A stretch of DNA of 59,122 bases from Ignavibacteria bacterium (GCA_016178625.1 JACOSX010000047.1:1-59122); one strand, 5' to 3'. Positions 44,476 through 53,343 are shown, counted from the stretch's first letter. The notes: generated by a model from the letters alone, not told the origin. Program-made: numbers and translations.

Positions 44476-45003
44476 ATGATAACAACACTCTCACGATATC
44501 GTCGTCGCATTATCCTCGGAATCCTTCCCGCGCTTCTCTGCATCCTCGTGAAGACGCCGGTCATCGGGCAGGCACAATCGAATGAAGATAATAGAACCTC
44601 AAACGTCAGGTGGACGACAAAAGACGAAGTCATCATCATCAACTATGATTTGACCGGATCTCCCGATAACAAGTATGAGGTGAATGTGCTCATGAAAAGA
44701 GAGAAAGATGATTCATTCGCCGCAAACCCACACACGGTCGAAGGAGACATCGGTGAAGGGGTAACTGCCGGAACCGGTAAAGAGATCCACTGGTCTTATC
44801 GGCGCGATTACCCCCAGGGATTCCAGGGAGAAGGTTATTATTTCGAGATCCATGTAAAGATCATTAACCAACAGAGCAAATTGATCTATTATCTTGCCGG
44901 CGCTGCAGCACTCACGGGCGGGTTAGTGGCATTGATCGTAACGAGCAAACAAGATCACACCACACCGACCCTCGAGCTGCCAACGCCACCCGGACGACCA
45001 TAG
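44476..45003 (+). CDS. Hypothetical exported protein with C-terminal membrane helix
   Basis: 175 aa from ATG 44476 (AGGTGA upstream), 8 bp after the giant gene; the track's 44356 start lies inside that gene. Signal-like N-terminus RRRIILGILPALLCILVKTPVIGQ, a ~100-aa beta-type domain (VRWTTKDEVIIINYDLTGSPDNKYEVNVLMKRE…WSYRRDYPQGFQGEGYYFEIHVKI), a helix LIYYLAGAAALTGGLVALIV and a Pro/Thr tail. I do not recognise the family by name. Position suggests co-expression with the surface protein. Confidence 0.8.
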   Translation: MITTLSRYRRRIILGILPALLCILVKTPVIGQAQSNEDNRTSNVRWTTKDEVIIINYDLTGSPDNKYEVNVLMKREKDDSFAANPHTVEGDIGEGVTAGTGKEIHWSYRRDYPQGFQGEGYYFEIHVKIINQQSKLIYYLAGAAALTGGLVALIVTSKQDHTTPTLELPTPPGRP

Positions 45004-45009
45004 GAGTAT

Positions 45010-45087
45010 TTGAAATTCTCGCCGGCGATTAGTACATTATTCCTGCTCGTTTGTCTCTCTACAGATCAACTCAAAGCTGCATCTTAG
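45010..45087 (+). CDS. Possible 25-aa signal-peptide-like mini-ORF or gene remnant
   Basis: TTG start, MKFSPAISTLFLLVCLSTDQLKAAS then TAG. GGAG sits 3 nt before the TTG, in the 100-bp gap before the tRNA. The sequence looks exactly like a secretion signal with a cleavage site but nothing to secrete. It may be a real small ORF, a leader peptide, or the 5' stub of a gene lost when neighbouring DNA was rearranged at the tRNA. Confidence 0.3.
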   Translation: MKFSPAISTLFLLVCLSTDQLKAAS

Positions 45088-45103
45088 CAATCAGACTTGG
45101 CTT

Positions 45104-45176
45104 GGCGCTATCGTCTAACGGTTGAGGACGCGGCCCTCTCAAGGCCGAAATACGGGTTCGATTCCCGTTAGCGCTA
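45104..45176 (+). tRNA. tRNA-Glu (anticodon CTC)
   Basis: 73-nt cloverleaf: acceptor GGCGCTA/TAGCGCT (a G-U at the first pair), D arm GTCT…AGGAC, anticodon stem CGGCC/GGCCG with loop CTCTCAA giving anticodon CTC, T arm ACGGG-TTCGATT-CCCGT. Discriminator base A; the full CCA is not encoded (CA follows). It separates the plus-strand surface-protein genes from the convergent pilus/secretion operon. Confidence 0.95.
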
Positions 45177-45281
45177 CATCACAGCTCCCCCCTAAATTCT
45201 GGCTACTTCCCCACGTCTCGCTGCTTTGCTTGCATAGCCGTCTAAGGTCGAAAACTTCCTCAGTTTCCTCCCATCGGTCTG

Positions 45282-46448
45282 CTACTGTGCCGTTCCCACA
45301 ATGTTTACGAGATCAAACATGGGTAAATACATCGAGACAAGAATGGCAGCTACGATCAACCCTAAGATGAGAATAAGCACCGGTTCAATCACAGATGAAA
45401 GTGTCTCAACTTTATGATCGAGTTCCTTTTCATAGTAATCGGCAACTTTCAACAGCATGGCGTCAAGTTCACTTGTCTCCTCACCGACCGCAATCATTTG
45501 TGACACCATGGGGGGAAAGAGCTTCGATTCAATGACAGGATCAGCAATCGCATTGCCAAGCTTCACGTGCTTCATAATGTGTCGAATCTCCTCACGAAGC
45601 TCCGCATTTGAAATGATCCGTCGAGTGACTTCAAGAGCATCAAGCAAGGAAACTTGCGATTGCAGCATCGTTCCCAGTGTCCGACAGAATCGTGCAACGT
45701 GGTTCTTCAGCAATACATCGCCAATGAATGGAAGCTTGAAGAGAACCTTCTCGCCTTTCTCTCGGACCTTTGGATTCTTGATTGTATTCCGAAACGAATA
45801 GAGAAGCAACCCCAGGATTCCTATCATGTACAGACCGTACTCTGTACATACCGTACTGAGACTGAGAATGATCTTCGTCGATGTCGGCAATTCCATCCGA
45901 AAATTCTTAAACATCTCTCCAAACATCGGAACAATAAACATGAGAAGAAAGGATACCACGAACACTGCGACGGCGATGACTAAGGAGGGATAGGTGAGCG
46001 CTTGCACGACCTTTCTCCGAAGCGATGTGATCTTTTCCAAATGGTGCGCGAGATGGCTCAAGACTTCCGCCAAGCGTCCGCTTTCCTGTCCAACTTCGGC
46101 GGTCACAATAAAGAGGTTATCAAAGATCTCCGGTTGAAGTGCCAATCCTTTGCTCAAAGAATTTCCCTTCTGAATTTCTTTCCCAAGCGTATCAATGACT
46201 TCCTTCATTCGTGGGTTCGTGGCTTGACGAGCCAATACCTGCAGCGCTCGGTGGAGTGAAATTCTCGCCTGAAGCATCACGGCAAGCTGCATACAGAATT
46301 CGGCCTTTTCCCGCTCCGTTATCCGACGAGGTCGTATCCTCTCCACCAGAGAACGACCACCACGCGTCCTCTCTGTTACCCGCTCACGTGACCGAGGCTC
46401 CACAACATTTTTAAGATCTATTGTCGATTGGACGTTGTTATATTCCAT
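45282..46448 (-). CDS. GspF/PilC-family inner-membrane platform protein
   Basis: 388 aa from ATG 46448 (MEYNNVQS), overlapping the previous gene by 11 nt; a GTG at 46478 would add ten residues. Two homologous T2SSF domains: FCMQLAVMLQARISLHRALQVLA…EVIDTLGKEIQKGNSLSKGLA, and FCRTLGTMLQSQVSLLDALEVTRRI…GNAIADPV, with helices at ~160-190, 210-235 and the C-terminal IEPVLILILGLIVAAILVSMYLPMFDL. It is the membrane platform that couples the ATPase to pilin insertion. Last gene of the minus-strand operon. Confidence 0.94.
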   Translation of the reverse strand: MEYNNVQSTIDLKNVVEPRSRERVTERTRGGRSLVERIRPRRITEREKAEFCMQLAVMLQARISLHRALQVLARQATNPRMKEVIDTLGKEIQKGNSLSKGLALQPEIFDNLFIVTAEVGQESGRLAEVLSHLAHHLEKITSLRRKVVQALTYPSLVIAVAVFVVSFLLMFIVPMFGEMFKNFRMELPTSTKIILSLSTVCTEYGLYMIGILGLLLYSFRNTIKNPKVREKGEKVLFKLPFIGDVLLKNHVARFCRTLGTMLQSQVSLLDALEVTRRIISNAELREEIRHIMKHVKLGNAIADPVIESKLFPPMVSQMIAVGEETSELDAMLLKVADYYEKELDHKVETLSSVIEPVLILILGLIVAAILVSMYLPMFDLVNIVGTAQ

Positions 46449-46950
46449 TGGATGTCCGGATAAATGCTTCTCGTCCACTATAAGGAAGGGTCACACGTGT
46501 TTCCGATTGATAGGTATTCGATGTCGACGTACCGGAAACTTTGATCGTGAGCACCGGCGCTTGAGCTGATTTCTGGTTTTGGATTTCTTTGGAAACGAGA
46601 ACAGATAGTTGGATCCCATCCTGGGAAGCAACGACATCGTGATCACGGAAAATTCGATTTCTACTGAAATGATAGACAACCGTTCGATTGCCACGCTTGA
46701 CAAGCACGAGTGTCGTATCTGTGATCTCGGTGACCTGTTTCGATTGTTGGACGTCCAAGACAAGAGTATTAAGCGTCCCGTTCACAATCGAACGAACTTC
46801 CGTGTTCCTCTGCCACGACAGAAGAAGCTTACTTGTGAACAAAAATAAGGAGAAACAAAAACCAGCGAGCAAAGAACTCACGATCAGAACAACCAGAAGT
46901 TCTTGCATCGTGAACCCCTGTTCATTGCGTAATAGGTTCATTCTTGTCAT
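46438..46950 (-). CDS. Pseudopilin (GspJ/PilW-like minor pilin)
   Basis: 170 aa. Class III leader MTRMNLLRNEQG/FTMQELLVVLIVSSLLAGFCFSLFLF with the G-F(+1) cleavage site and Glu5 (Q-E). The body is beta-rich (VLVKRGNRTVVYHFSRNRIFR), typical of minor pseudopilin J/W. Start overlaps the preceding stop (ATGA). It probably forms the tip complex with the I- and K-like proteins. Confidence 0.85.
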   Translation of the reverse strand: MTRMNLLRNEQGFTMQELLVVLIVSSLLAGFCFSLFLFTSKLLLSWQRNTEVRSIVNGTLNTLVLDVQQSKQVTEITDTTLVLVKRGNRTVVYHFSRNRIFRDHDVVASQDGIQLSVLVSKEIQNQKSAQAPVLTIKVSGTSTSNTYQSETRVTLPYSGREAFIRTSNGI

Positions 46951-47303
46951 TTGTGCGTCAGGAATGACTTGGTCAAGAGAACGATGGTTGTATTCGGTTT
47001 CTTCAGGGAAGCAACTGCTACCTGAACTTCTATCAGGTTCTTATTGCGATCAACTTTTCGATGAACAATGAATCCTTCCACCTCGGTATCGTTATTAACG
47101 AAATCTCGATCAACCGCGATCCGGCTCATTTCCTTTATTGCTACGTGAAAGGCGCTATTTATCTGATCGGAGGTGCGTTCTATCATGAGATTCCCTACGG
47201 AAGCTCCAACGGGGATCAAGACGCCGACGAACAGCGCCATGGCAACAAGTGTTTCAAGGAGCGTGTATCCTTCTTCTCGTTGTATGTGCTTATAAACTCT
47301 CAT
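46947..47303 (-). CDS. Pseudopilin (GspI/PilV-like)
   Basis: 118 aa from ATG 47303, which overlaps the upstream stop as ATGA; the track uses a TTG at 47309. Prepilin leader MRVYKHIQREEG/YTLLETLVAMALFVGVLIPVGASV with Glu5 (TLLETL). A short C-terminal domain (VEGFIVHRKVDRNKNLIEVQVAVASL) is as in GspI/PilV. Member of the tip complex. Confidence 0.86.
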   Translation of the reverse strand: MRVYKHIQREEGYTLLETLVAMALFVGVLIPVGASVGNLMIERTSDQINSAFHVAIKEMSRIAVDRDFVNNDTEVEGFIVHRKVDRNKNLIEVQVAVASLKKPNTTIVLLTKSFLTHK

Positions 47304-48811
47304 AGCCAATCGAGGACATCGAGGTTCACTTCATCAGACAGTCCCGGTGGCACAAAAAAACCCTCCGGAAGTTTCGACCGATTGATCATAGCACTTCTGA
47401 GCCAACCCAAATACATCGTCGGTTCTTCGTAGAAATAAAAATCTTTGGTCATCACGGTCCCGATGACGGAGCCATCAAGCGATACTTTTGTAGTGCTGTA
47501 GATGGCGCCAGTAACGCTCGCATTTGGACGTACAGTGATCAAGGGCTCAGAACGTGGGTCCAGATGAACCGAACTCATCGCAACAAAACCCTCCACTGTC
47601 ACACCGTCTTCAAGGGTAATGTCCTGTTTCAACGTATCAAGAGGATCCATAAGAGTGGAAAGGAGGAGCGATGAATACTGGACGGCGGATCGTTTGTGGA
47701 CTACGATCGAAGGCGCAATCATTTGTGCTGAGATGCGTGTGCCTTCCTGCAAGAGAATTGAGCGGCGAGAGCATAATAGTGCTTGATCAACTCCTGCATC
47801 CGGTTCAACAATGATATCCGAAGATGATATGATGGCAATGAGTCCATGAATCTGTGAGTTCTTCCGGAGGGTAACCTTCCCACTCACAGCGATATACAAT
47901 GGAATTTCTCGACGTGTGATACTGTCGTTTATAACTACGTCGCCGTTTACGAAAACGTGTTTCGTGCTATCACTGATCGTTGTTGAAAGAGTAAGATGAT
48001 CTTTTGCTGAAAGCCTTACGACGGTAGGATCATCAACTTGCCCTGCCAACGTTTTCCCAGAGAGTAGTCTGAGAAACAACTCTAATTGTTGCTTTAGGTG
48101 CGGAGGATCGAAGACCGGTAGTTCCGGGTTTTGTTTCTTCTCGATCGTTCCTTTGACCAGAATTTTGAGTGGTGAGGTGTAGTTTCTCAGATTTCCAATC
48201 GTCACACCTGGCTGACCCACGATAACATTTCCTTCAATCGATGAGAGTCCCGTCATGACAAGCTGATGGCTGGGATTGGCAAAGACGAGTGCATTGTTGA
48301 AGACATTCGATGGATGATCCGCCACGATTGCCGTACGAGTAGTTGTGAATGCATGGAATCTCCCCTCCGCCCTCACGACGACAAATGCACCCCATGGAAT
48401 AATTTCTACTTGTGCTTCGCTTTCATCGGGCATCAGATACGTTCGTCGTGTAAGACGTGTAACACTCGAGAGATCGCTCTCACTGTGTAGTTGCGCAATA
48501 CTTTTGATGATACCGCTTTCCGCAGCATACTCAGCCTTGAGTCTGGCGATACCAATGAATGTAGATTGCCTTCCAACATACTGGACGGTAATGACAGAAG
48601 CGGCGCACAATGAGAGCATCGTCAAGAGCAGAAGAACAGAAGCAAGAGCATACCCATCCTGTGAATCAAAAATATGAAAACCCCAAAGCAACCTTTGGAC
48701 ACACCCTCGAAACAAGCTTCGGGGAACTTCTCCCTCTACTCGCCCGTCTCTGGCGGATCGCCATCGATCAAAAAACTTCCAACTCACATCGCTACCTTCC
48801 ATACGGAACAT
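47300..48811 (-). CDS. PilX/GspK-position minor pilin-like protein with polymer-forming (bactofilin-like) beta body
   Basis: 503 aa. Start ATG 48811 or ATG 48802. A ~50-aa basic leader precedes DSQDGYALASVLLLLTMLSLCAASVITVQYVG, the PilX-type N-terminal helix, followed by YAAESGIIKSIAQLHS as in PilX/GspK. The remaining ~370 residues are beta-rich with repeated V-x-G-x-V/I turns (SSIEGNVIVGQPGV…HVFVNGDVVINDSI…SGKVTLRKNSQIHGLIAI), resembling right-handed polymer-forming/bactofilin-like folds. That is much larger than normal PilX. It may build an extended pilus-tip or surface body. Its order between PilP/GspC and GspI supports the GspK slot. Confidence 0.72.
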   Translation of the reverse strand: MFRMEGSDVSWKFFDRWRSARDGRVEGEVPRSLFRGCVQRLLWGFHIFDSQDGYALASVLLLLTMLSLCAASVITVQYVGRQSTFIGIARLKAEYAAESGIIKSIAQLHSESDLSSVTRLTRRTYLMPDESEAQVEIIPWGAFVVVRAEGRFHAFTTTRTAIVADHPSNVFNNALVFANPSHQLVMTGLSSIEGNVIVGQPGVTIGNLRNYTSPLKILVKGTIEKKQNPELPVFDPPHLKQQLELFLRLLSGKTLAGQVDDPTVVRLSAKDHLTLSTTISDSTKHVFVNGDVVINDSITRREIPLYIAVSGKVTLRKNSQIHGLIAIISSSDIIVEPDAGVDQALLCSRRSILLQEGTRISAQMIAPSIVVHKRSAVQYSSLLLSTLMDPLDTLKQDITLEDGVTVEGFVAMSSVHLDPRSEPLITVRPNASVTGAIYSTTKVSLDGSVIGTVMTKDFYFYEEPTMYLGWLRSAMINRSKLPEGFFVPPGLSDEVNLDVLDWL

Positions 48812-49270
48812 TCACTGTAACACCCACTTGTCTTTCTTCTTTTGATAGTAATAGGTCACAACTTGCTCCTGAATATCGACGACCTTCATCCCGCTCAGGG
48901 TGTCTCCCTTGTGCAGGAAGAACACCGACCCATTCTGCCCTTCCAGGGTGGCAGTTTTCGCTTTCTTCGTAACAAGAATGCCCGTCAATTTGAACGGAGG
49001 AGGCGACCACACGGGTTTAGGGCGTGCAGCAACGTTCCTTACAAGAGAATCTCTTCTGACAGGTTTGACAAAGTGAAAAGGATCACGGATATCTTCTTCA
49101 TAGGAATACTTCTCTTCCTTGCTGACGCCCTTCGGATCCTCGAGGATTGTCTCATGAGAAATCTCGGTGTCTCGATTATTGGAGTATTCCACGATGCGAT
49201 ATGTGACCGCCCCCCAGGTTCCGACCACAAGAATCACAAGCAGCCAGAAAACGATCTTGTTGGTTTTCAT
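48812..49270 (-). CDS. GspC/PilP-like periplasmic linker protein
   Basis: 152 aa. One N-terminal helix (IVFWLLVILVVGTWGAVTYRIVEY), a charged linker (DPKGVSKEEKYSYEEDIRDPFHF) with the RDPF typical of PilP/GspC, and a C-terminal HR-type beta domain (FKLTGILVTKKAKTATLEGQNGSVFFLHKGDTLSGMKVVDI). It would connect the inner-membrane platform to the secretin. Stop directly abuts the next start. Confidence 0.85.
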   Translation of the reverse strand: MKTNKIVFWLLVILVVGTWGAVTYRIVEYSNNRDTEISHETILEDPKGVSKEEKYSYEEDIRDPFHFVKPVRRDSLVRNVAARPKPVWSPPPFKLTGILVTKKAKTATLEGQNGSVFFLHKGDTLSGMKVVDIQEQVVTYYYQKKKDKWVLQ

Positions 49271-49275
49271 CTCGA

Positions 49276-49806
49276 TTACCGACCTGCGATCATGTACGCA
49301 GAACCTTCGATGGTTACCGCCAATTCAGGGGACCCTTCCAATGCTGCCGACATTTCTACCTTCTTCACCCGCACGAGAACGGGACCGATTTCTATTTTAT
49401 TCAGTAGTTCTCCGACGTGATGATACCGAGCATGAGAAGTTATCGTGAACCCGATTTCTTTGATGATATCGCTCAATGATGATTCTACCGGAACCAACGA
49501 CTCAAATCGTACCCCCGACTCCTTCGCACATGCATTCAAGTACTCACATACACCGGTCTGGCTCTGTTCATACATACTCCCGTTATTTGCCATTATTGAT
49601 GTAAGGGATCTCTTTTTCTTGAGGAGGTTCATCTTTTCTTCTGCAAGATGTTCCGGTGTTATCACGATCTCCTCTTTCAGGGTAACTTCACCGTACAATT
49701 GGAAGACTCCCCTCCACCGGTCAGTCACTTCTGTCATAAACACATAGAGAAAGACAACACCGAGTCCCATCGTCATGAGTCCATATTTTTTTTGAGCAGA
49801 AGTCAT
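49276..49806 (-). CDS. PilO/GspM-like inner-membrane assembly protein
   Basis: 176 aa. Short cytoplasmic N-tail, one helix (YGLMTMGLGVVFLYVFMT), coiled coil (~45-75) and a ferredoxin-like C-terminal domain (VCEYLNACAKESGVRFESL…HHVGELLNKIEIGPVLVRVKKVEM), the PilO pattern. Lies 4 bp downstream of the PilM-PilN fusion, its normal partner. Confidence 0.82.
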   Translation of the reverse strand: MTSAQKKYGLMTMGLGVVFLYVFMTEVTDRWRGVFQLYGEVTLKEEIVITPEHLAEEKMNLLKKKRSLTSIMANNGSMYEQSQTGVCEYLNACAKESGVRFESLVPVESSLSDIIKEIGFTITSHARYHHVGELLNKIEIGPVLVRVKKVEMSAALEGSPELAVTIEGSAYMIAGR

Positions 49807-49810
49807 CTCG

Positions 49811-51250
49811 TCATTCTTGCCTTTCCGCCAAAAAGTTGGCGGACAAATCCGCTGTTATCTCAAACATCGTGAAAGCGGTATGGTTGGTATGCACAAGCAT
49901 AACAGATTCAGAGTTTTGTAATACTCCGGATCGCACAAGAGTTACGCTGGAACAGAGGCCAGAGTGTTTCAGCATCTTTAAGAATGCTGTCACATACTCT
50001 GGCGATCTTGCATAACCACTCAGTGACACAGTAGCTCGTTGAGGCCCTTCCTCTGTAAGCTTCAAGTGTGAGAACCACAGACTATCGGGAGTGTTCCCGG
50101 CAATATCATGAAGAATTTTCGCCGTGCGCGTTCTTCGGAGTGAAGTTTCTTTCCCCTGAAGTCTGCTTTCCAACGATGTTACCTGATGTTTCAGCAACTC
50201 TACTTCCGTATAGGCGGAACCGGAGGAGAGAATCTGATCTTCGATCTTCTGGAGTCGGTGTTCCAGGTAGTATCCTGTGAACATGTGACCGAGGAGCAAG
50301 ATCATCACCACAGACCCGAGCACAAGCGCAACTCGTTGGAACAAACGTCGAGAAATCCTTTCAGCAACTCTTTCCCTGGAAGAGGCTTTGAGGAAGTTAA
50401 CGGGACTGATCTCCGGAAGTAATCCTTTGATGGCAAGCCCCGCAGCAAGGCAATACTCGGCAGGGAGATTCCACGGCCTAAACAGGGTGACACGCTTGCG
50501 TGTCATGTCAGCCGCCAGTCTTCCAGAAGCGATCATCAATTTGTTTTGATCATCATTTGTCTCGTGTTCGCAAATAGCTTCTAACGACGCCTGAACGACT
50601 TCCATCCTTTTTCCGTTGATGAGCGTCGTCCTTGTGGTGCGTTGATCTTCAACGTAGTAAAATTGAATCTCTTGTTCTCTTCCTTTTTGAACCGACTTCA
50701 TTACTGCATTTACTGCATCTCTCGAGCTCGCACCGATGGCAAGCAGTTCAATTCCTGCCTTTTGAAAGAGAAGTGTCGTTTCATCAATTTCTGAATTTCT
50801 CACGAATGTTACTTCGACGAGTGCACCTGTTCCGGATTCTTTGAGAACTTCCAACCCAATAGTCACTTGATCAAGAGAGATGGGGATTTTGAGAAGTTTT
50901 TCATGATGTTCGATGATCCACTCATGAATATTCTCCACCTCCGAGGGCACTTCCACTACGAGAGAGCGCACGGCACGTGAGGCCACATTTGCAACCGCCC
51001 ATTGCGCTTTTGGGGATCTCAGTTGTAAAACATTCTGTAATTTCTTTGCTCGCTCTTCCACCGTCTGTGCTTCTTCCCACTCAAACATGAACGATTGCAT
51101 GACACTAAAACGTGAGGAAGATTTTTTCAACGGATTACCACACCTTTGGAGCTCAACGACACTGACTGCATCCTCCATGATATCGATGCCGAGGACATCC
51201 TTGACCCCGGCAAGCCGCTGAAGATCTACGTCTTTAAAGAAATCTACCAT
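49811..51250 (-). CDS. PilM-PilN (GspL-like) fusion protein
   Basis: 479 aa from ATG 51250 (MVDFFKD), 4 bp after the secretin stop; the track start at 51301 overlaps the secretin. Residues ~1-270 are a divergent PilM/actin-like cytoplasmic domain (VLGIDIMEDAVSVVELQRCG, LFRPWNLPAEYCLAAGLAIKG). A helix follows at ~315-335 (VALVLGSVVMILLLGHMF), then a coiled coil and a PilN-type periplasmic domain (WFSHLKLTEEGPQRATVSLSGYARSPEYVTAFLKML). The fusion is equivalent to GspL, consistent with a T2SS-like machine. Confidence 0.85.
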   Translation of the reverse strand: MVDFFKDVDLQRLAGVKDVLGIDIMEDAVSVVELQRCGNPLKKSSSRFSVMQSFMFEWEEAQTVEERAKKLQNVLQLRSPKAQWAVANVASRAVRSLVVEVPSEVENIHEWIIEHHEKLLKIPISLDQVTIGLEVLKESGTGALVEVTFVRNSEIDETTLLFQKAGIELLAIGASSRDAVNAVMKSVQKGREQEIQFYYVEDQRTTRTTLINGKRMEVVQASLEAICEHETNDDQNKLMIASGRLAADMTRKRVTLFRPWNLPAEYCLAAGLAIKGLLPEISPVNFLKASSRERVAERISRRLFQRVALVLGSVVMILLLGHMFTGYYLEHRLQKIEDQILSSGSAYTEVELLKHQVTSLESRLQGKETSLRRTRTAKILHDIAGNTPDSLWFSHLKLTEEGPQRATVSLSGYARSPEYVTAFLKMLKHSGLCSSVTLVRSGVLQNSESVMLVHTNHTAFTMFEITADLSANFLAERQE

Positions 51251-51254
51251 GAGG

Positions 51255-53243
51255 CTACTCTTGCGGTACATGAACAGAGACATTATGGAATTGTTCGCCA
51301 TACGAGATATGCGGCGTCACATAAATGAGAAGCTCAGATTTACGGTTTGTTTTCGATGTGGAAGAGAAGAGACTGCCGATAATCGGGATGGAACCAAGAA
51401 GGGGAACTTGAGAACGTGATTCAATCTCTGATTCCTCAACAAGGCCACCGAGCACGATCGTTTCTCCTTCTTTGACGACAATCGTTGAGCTGAGGGCTCT
51501 TCGATTGATCGTCGGCGGAACATTGGCGTTGAACTGACCGACCGGCGTTCGGAAATCCGGTTTGATCTCGACGGTAATCAAGCTGTCACCCCCCACATAC
51601 GGGGTAATCTCCAGCTTCACATCTGCCTCGATGGTTTGAAACGTTTGGCTTTCCTGAAACACCACCTGATTCTGATCACGATAGGGTGTTGTGGTTTTTA
51701 ACAGAAAATACTGAGTGGTTCCGACACTCAGACTTGCCTGTTGTCCATTGAGCGTTGCGATCAAGGGTCTCGATTTGATATTTGCAAGACCTTTTTGTTC
51801 CAACGCTCTCAGCTTGAAATAAAAGTCTTGGGGCAGCACAACATTGGAAAGGTTCACATCGTGTCCGAGGATGTTCAGCGTGCCTGCTTGCTGCAACTGT
51901 CGCGTGATCCATGAACCGGTCGCACCCACATCGATTCCGGGAATAGCCGAACCGTAGCGTTGAATTCCCGATGTATCCGGTTTTCCTAACCATCCCGCCT
52001 GTATGCCGAATTCGCTGCCATGCGTCAGGTCGTAATCGACAACGAGCGCTTCGATCAGCACCTGTGCCACAGGCTTGTCGATTTGATCGAGAAATTCAAC
52101 CGTCTGGTCGATCACGTCCTTCGATGCTATAACCACTATGCCGTTTTGCTCTTTCAGAGGTTTCATCACCGCCTGGGATAAGATTGATTGAGGAATCATC
52201 TCCATAATTTTTTCTGCTCTGAGATGTTTCAGCTTGATCAGTTTTGTGATGGTCAAAGCCTTGTTAGTTTTTTCCCCCACATAATAGAGACCCTCAGATT
52301 CCCGGTAGGTGAAATTGGTATTTCTGAGAATGAGATCAACCGCTCGTGCCAGCGTGATATTGGTGGCTCGTGCAGTGATGTTTCCGGTGAGTGTATTGTA
52401 GAAGACAACATCCGTATTGAGCTGCCTGATGATATCCGGCAGCACTCTATCAAGAGGCGCATTCGTAACGTCAATGCTGACAAGAGAATCTTTGACACTG
52501 ACCCAATAAGGACCCGATCGTTGTTGTGGCTGACTCCCCCCTTGACCTTGCGATCCTACAAAATAATCGAGACGGTTGACAATGAAAATTCCATTTTTCT
52601 TCTGGACCGCAAAGCCATTATTGTTCATCAACTGGGTGAAACCGAGCTCGAAATCAATCTTGTTCAGGGTCCCGCTGACCGAACCGGTAGTTCCGCTCAT
52701 GATGAGAATATTAAAACCGGTCTTTTCCTCGATGGCAGCAATGACTTTCTCTAGATCGTCGTCTTTCAATTGAGTAGAAAGGAGACGACCCTCATAGGAA
52801 ATAGAAGGTATCTTTGGTGGAGGAGGTTCCGGCTTCGGCGGAGGCGGCAGCACTTTGAATATCCCTCCCTCGATTTGAAGCATGAGAGCATTCTGTTCGC
52901 ACAAGAACTTGATTGCATCATAGACACGCACCTTGGCGAGCGCTATCGTCGACCTTTTACTGATCGCATTATCAAGGAAGATGTTCAAGTTGTGCTGAAC
53001 AGACAACGCTCTGAACACGTCGCGCAAGTCGGTGTCTTTAAAATTGAGATTGGTTGTATCCTTCGCACCGTTAGGGAGATCACTCTCATTGGGTAGAGCG
53101 GGTAGAGCTGCTTGGACTTGGTTCGCTATGCTATCGCGTTGTACCGATGGCGTTTGAGGTTTCGCACTATCCGGCTGTTGAGCAAACACTGAAACCACGC
53201 TCATCGCCAGGAGAAGACATAATTGCTTGAATGGAATGTTCAT
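51255..53243 (-). CDS. Secretin (GspD/PilQ family)
   Basis: 662 aa from ATG 53243 (MNIPFKQLCLLLAMSVVSVFAQ signal); the track's extra 25 residues translate the palindromic repeats upstream. Three STN/N0-like repeats (…LNFKDTDLRDVFRALSVQHNLNIFLD; ending FKVLPP, FIVNRL and LYYVGEK) are divided by a Pro-rich linker (PPPPKPEPPPPKIP), followed by a Secretin_N domain and the C-terminal pore (VVKEGETIVLGGLVEE…VPLLGSIPIIGSLFSSTSK…LLIYVTPHI). It forms the outer-membrane channel of the pilus/T2SS machine. Confidence 0.94.
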   Translation of the reverse strand: MNIPFKQLCLLLAMSVVSVFAQQPDSAKPQTPSVQRDSIANQVQAALPALPNESDLPNGAKDTTNLNFKDTDLRDVFRALSVQHNLNIFLDNAISKRSTIALAKVRVYDAIKFLCEQNALMLQIEGGIFKVLPPPPKPEPPPPKIPSISYEGRLLSTQLKDDDLEKVIAAIEEKTGFNILIMSGTTGSVSGTLNKIDFELGFTQLMNNNGFAVQKKNGIFIVNRLDYFVGSQGQGGSQPQQRSGPYWVSVKDSLVSIDVTNAPLDRVLPDIIRQLNTDVVFYNTLTGNITARATNITLARAVDLILRNTNFTYRESEGLYYVGEKTNKALTITKLIKLKHLRAEKIMEMIPQSILSQAVMKPLKEQNGIVVIASKDVIDQTVEFLDQIDKPVAQVLIEALVVDYDLTHGSEFGIQAGWLGKPDTSGIQRYGSAIPGIDVGATGSWITRQLQQAGTLNILGHDVNLSNVVLPQDFYFKLRALEQKGLANIKSRPLIATLNGQQASLSVGTTQYFLLKTTTPYRDQNQVVFQESQTFQTIEADVKLEITPYVGGDSLITVEIKPDFRTPVGQFNANVPPTINRRALSSTIVVKEGETIVLGGLVEESEIESRSQVPLLGSIPIIGSLFSSTSKTNRKSELLIYVTPHISYGEQFHNVSVHVPQE

Positions 53244-53270
53244 AAAAGTTTCATAATGATTGAAGTTGAA

Positions 53271-53304
53271 CCCACCAAAGGTGGGTGAACCCGCCAGCGG
53301 CGGG
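53271..53304. repeat. Tandem 19-bp palindromic units upstream of the secretin gene
   Basis: CCCACC-AAA-GGTGGG TGAA / CCCGCC-AGC-GGCGGG TGAA / TCCGCC: two and a partial unit, each a perfect 6-bp stem with a trinucleotide loop, in the 100-bp gap between ATPase and secretin genes. They probably form paired hairpins in the mRNA; they also look like a dispersed repeat family. Confidence 0.75.
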
Positions 53305-53343
53305 TGAATCCGCCACATTATCGAGTCTGCGTACGTTAAGTTT

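Noticed and set aside
45122-45370. 82-aa plus ORF
   Set aside because: Starts inside tRNA-Glu and runs antisense through the end of the GspF gene.
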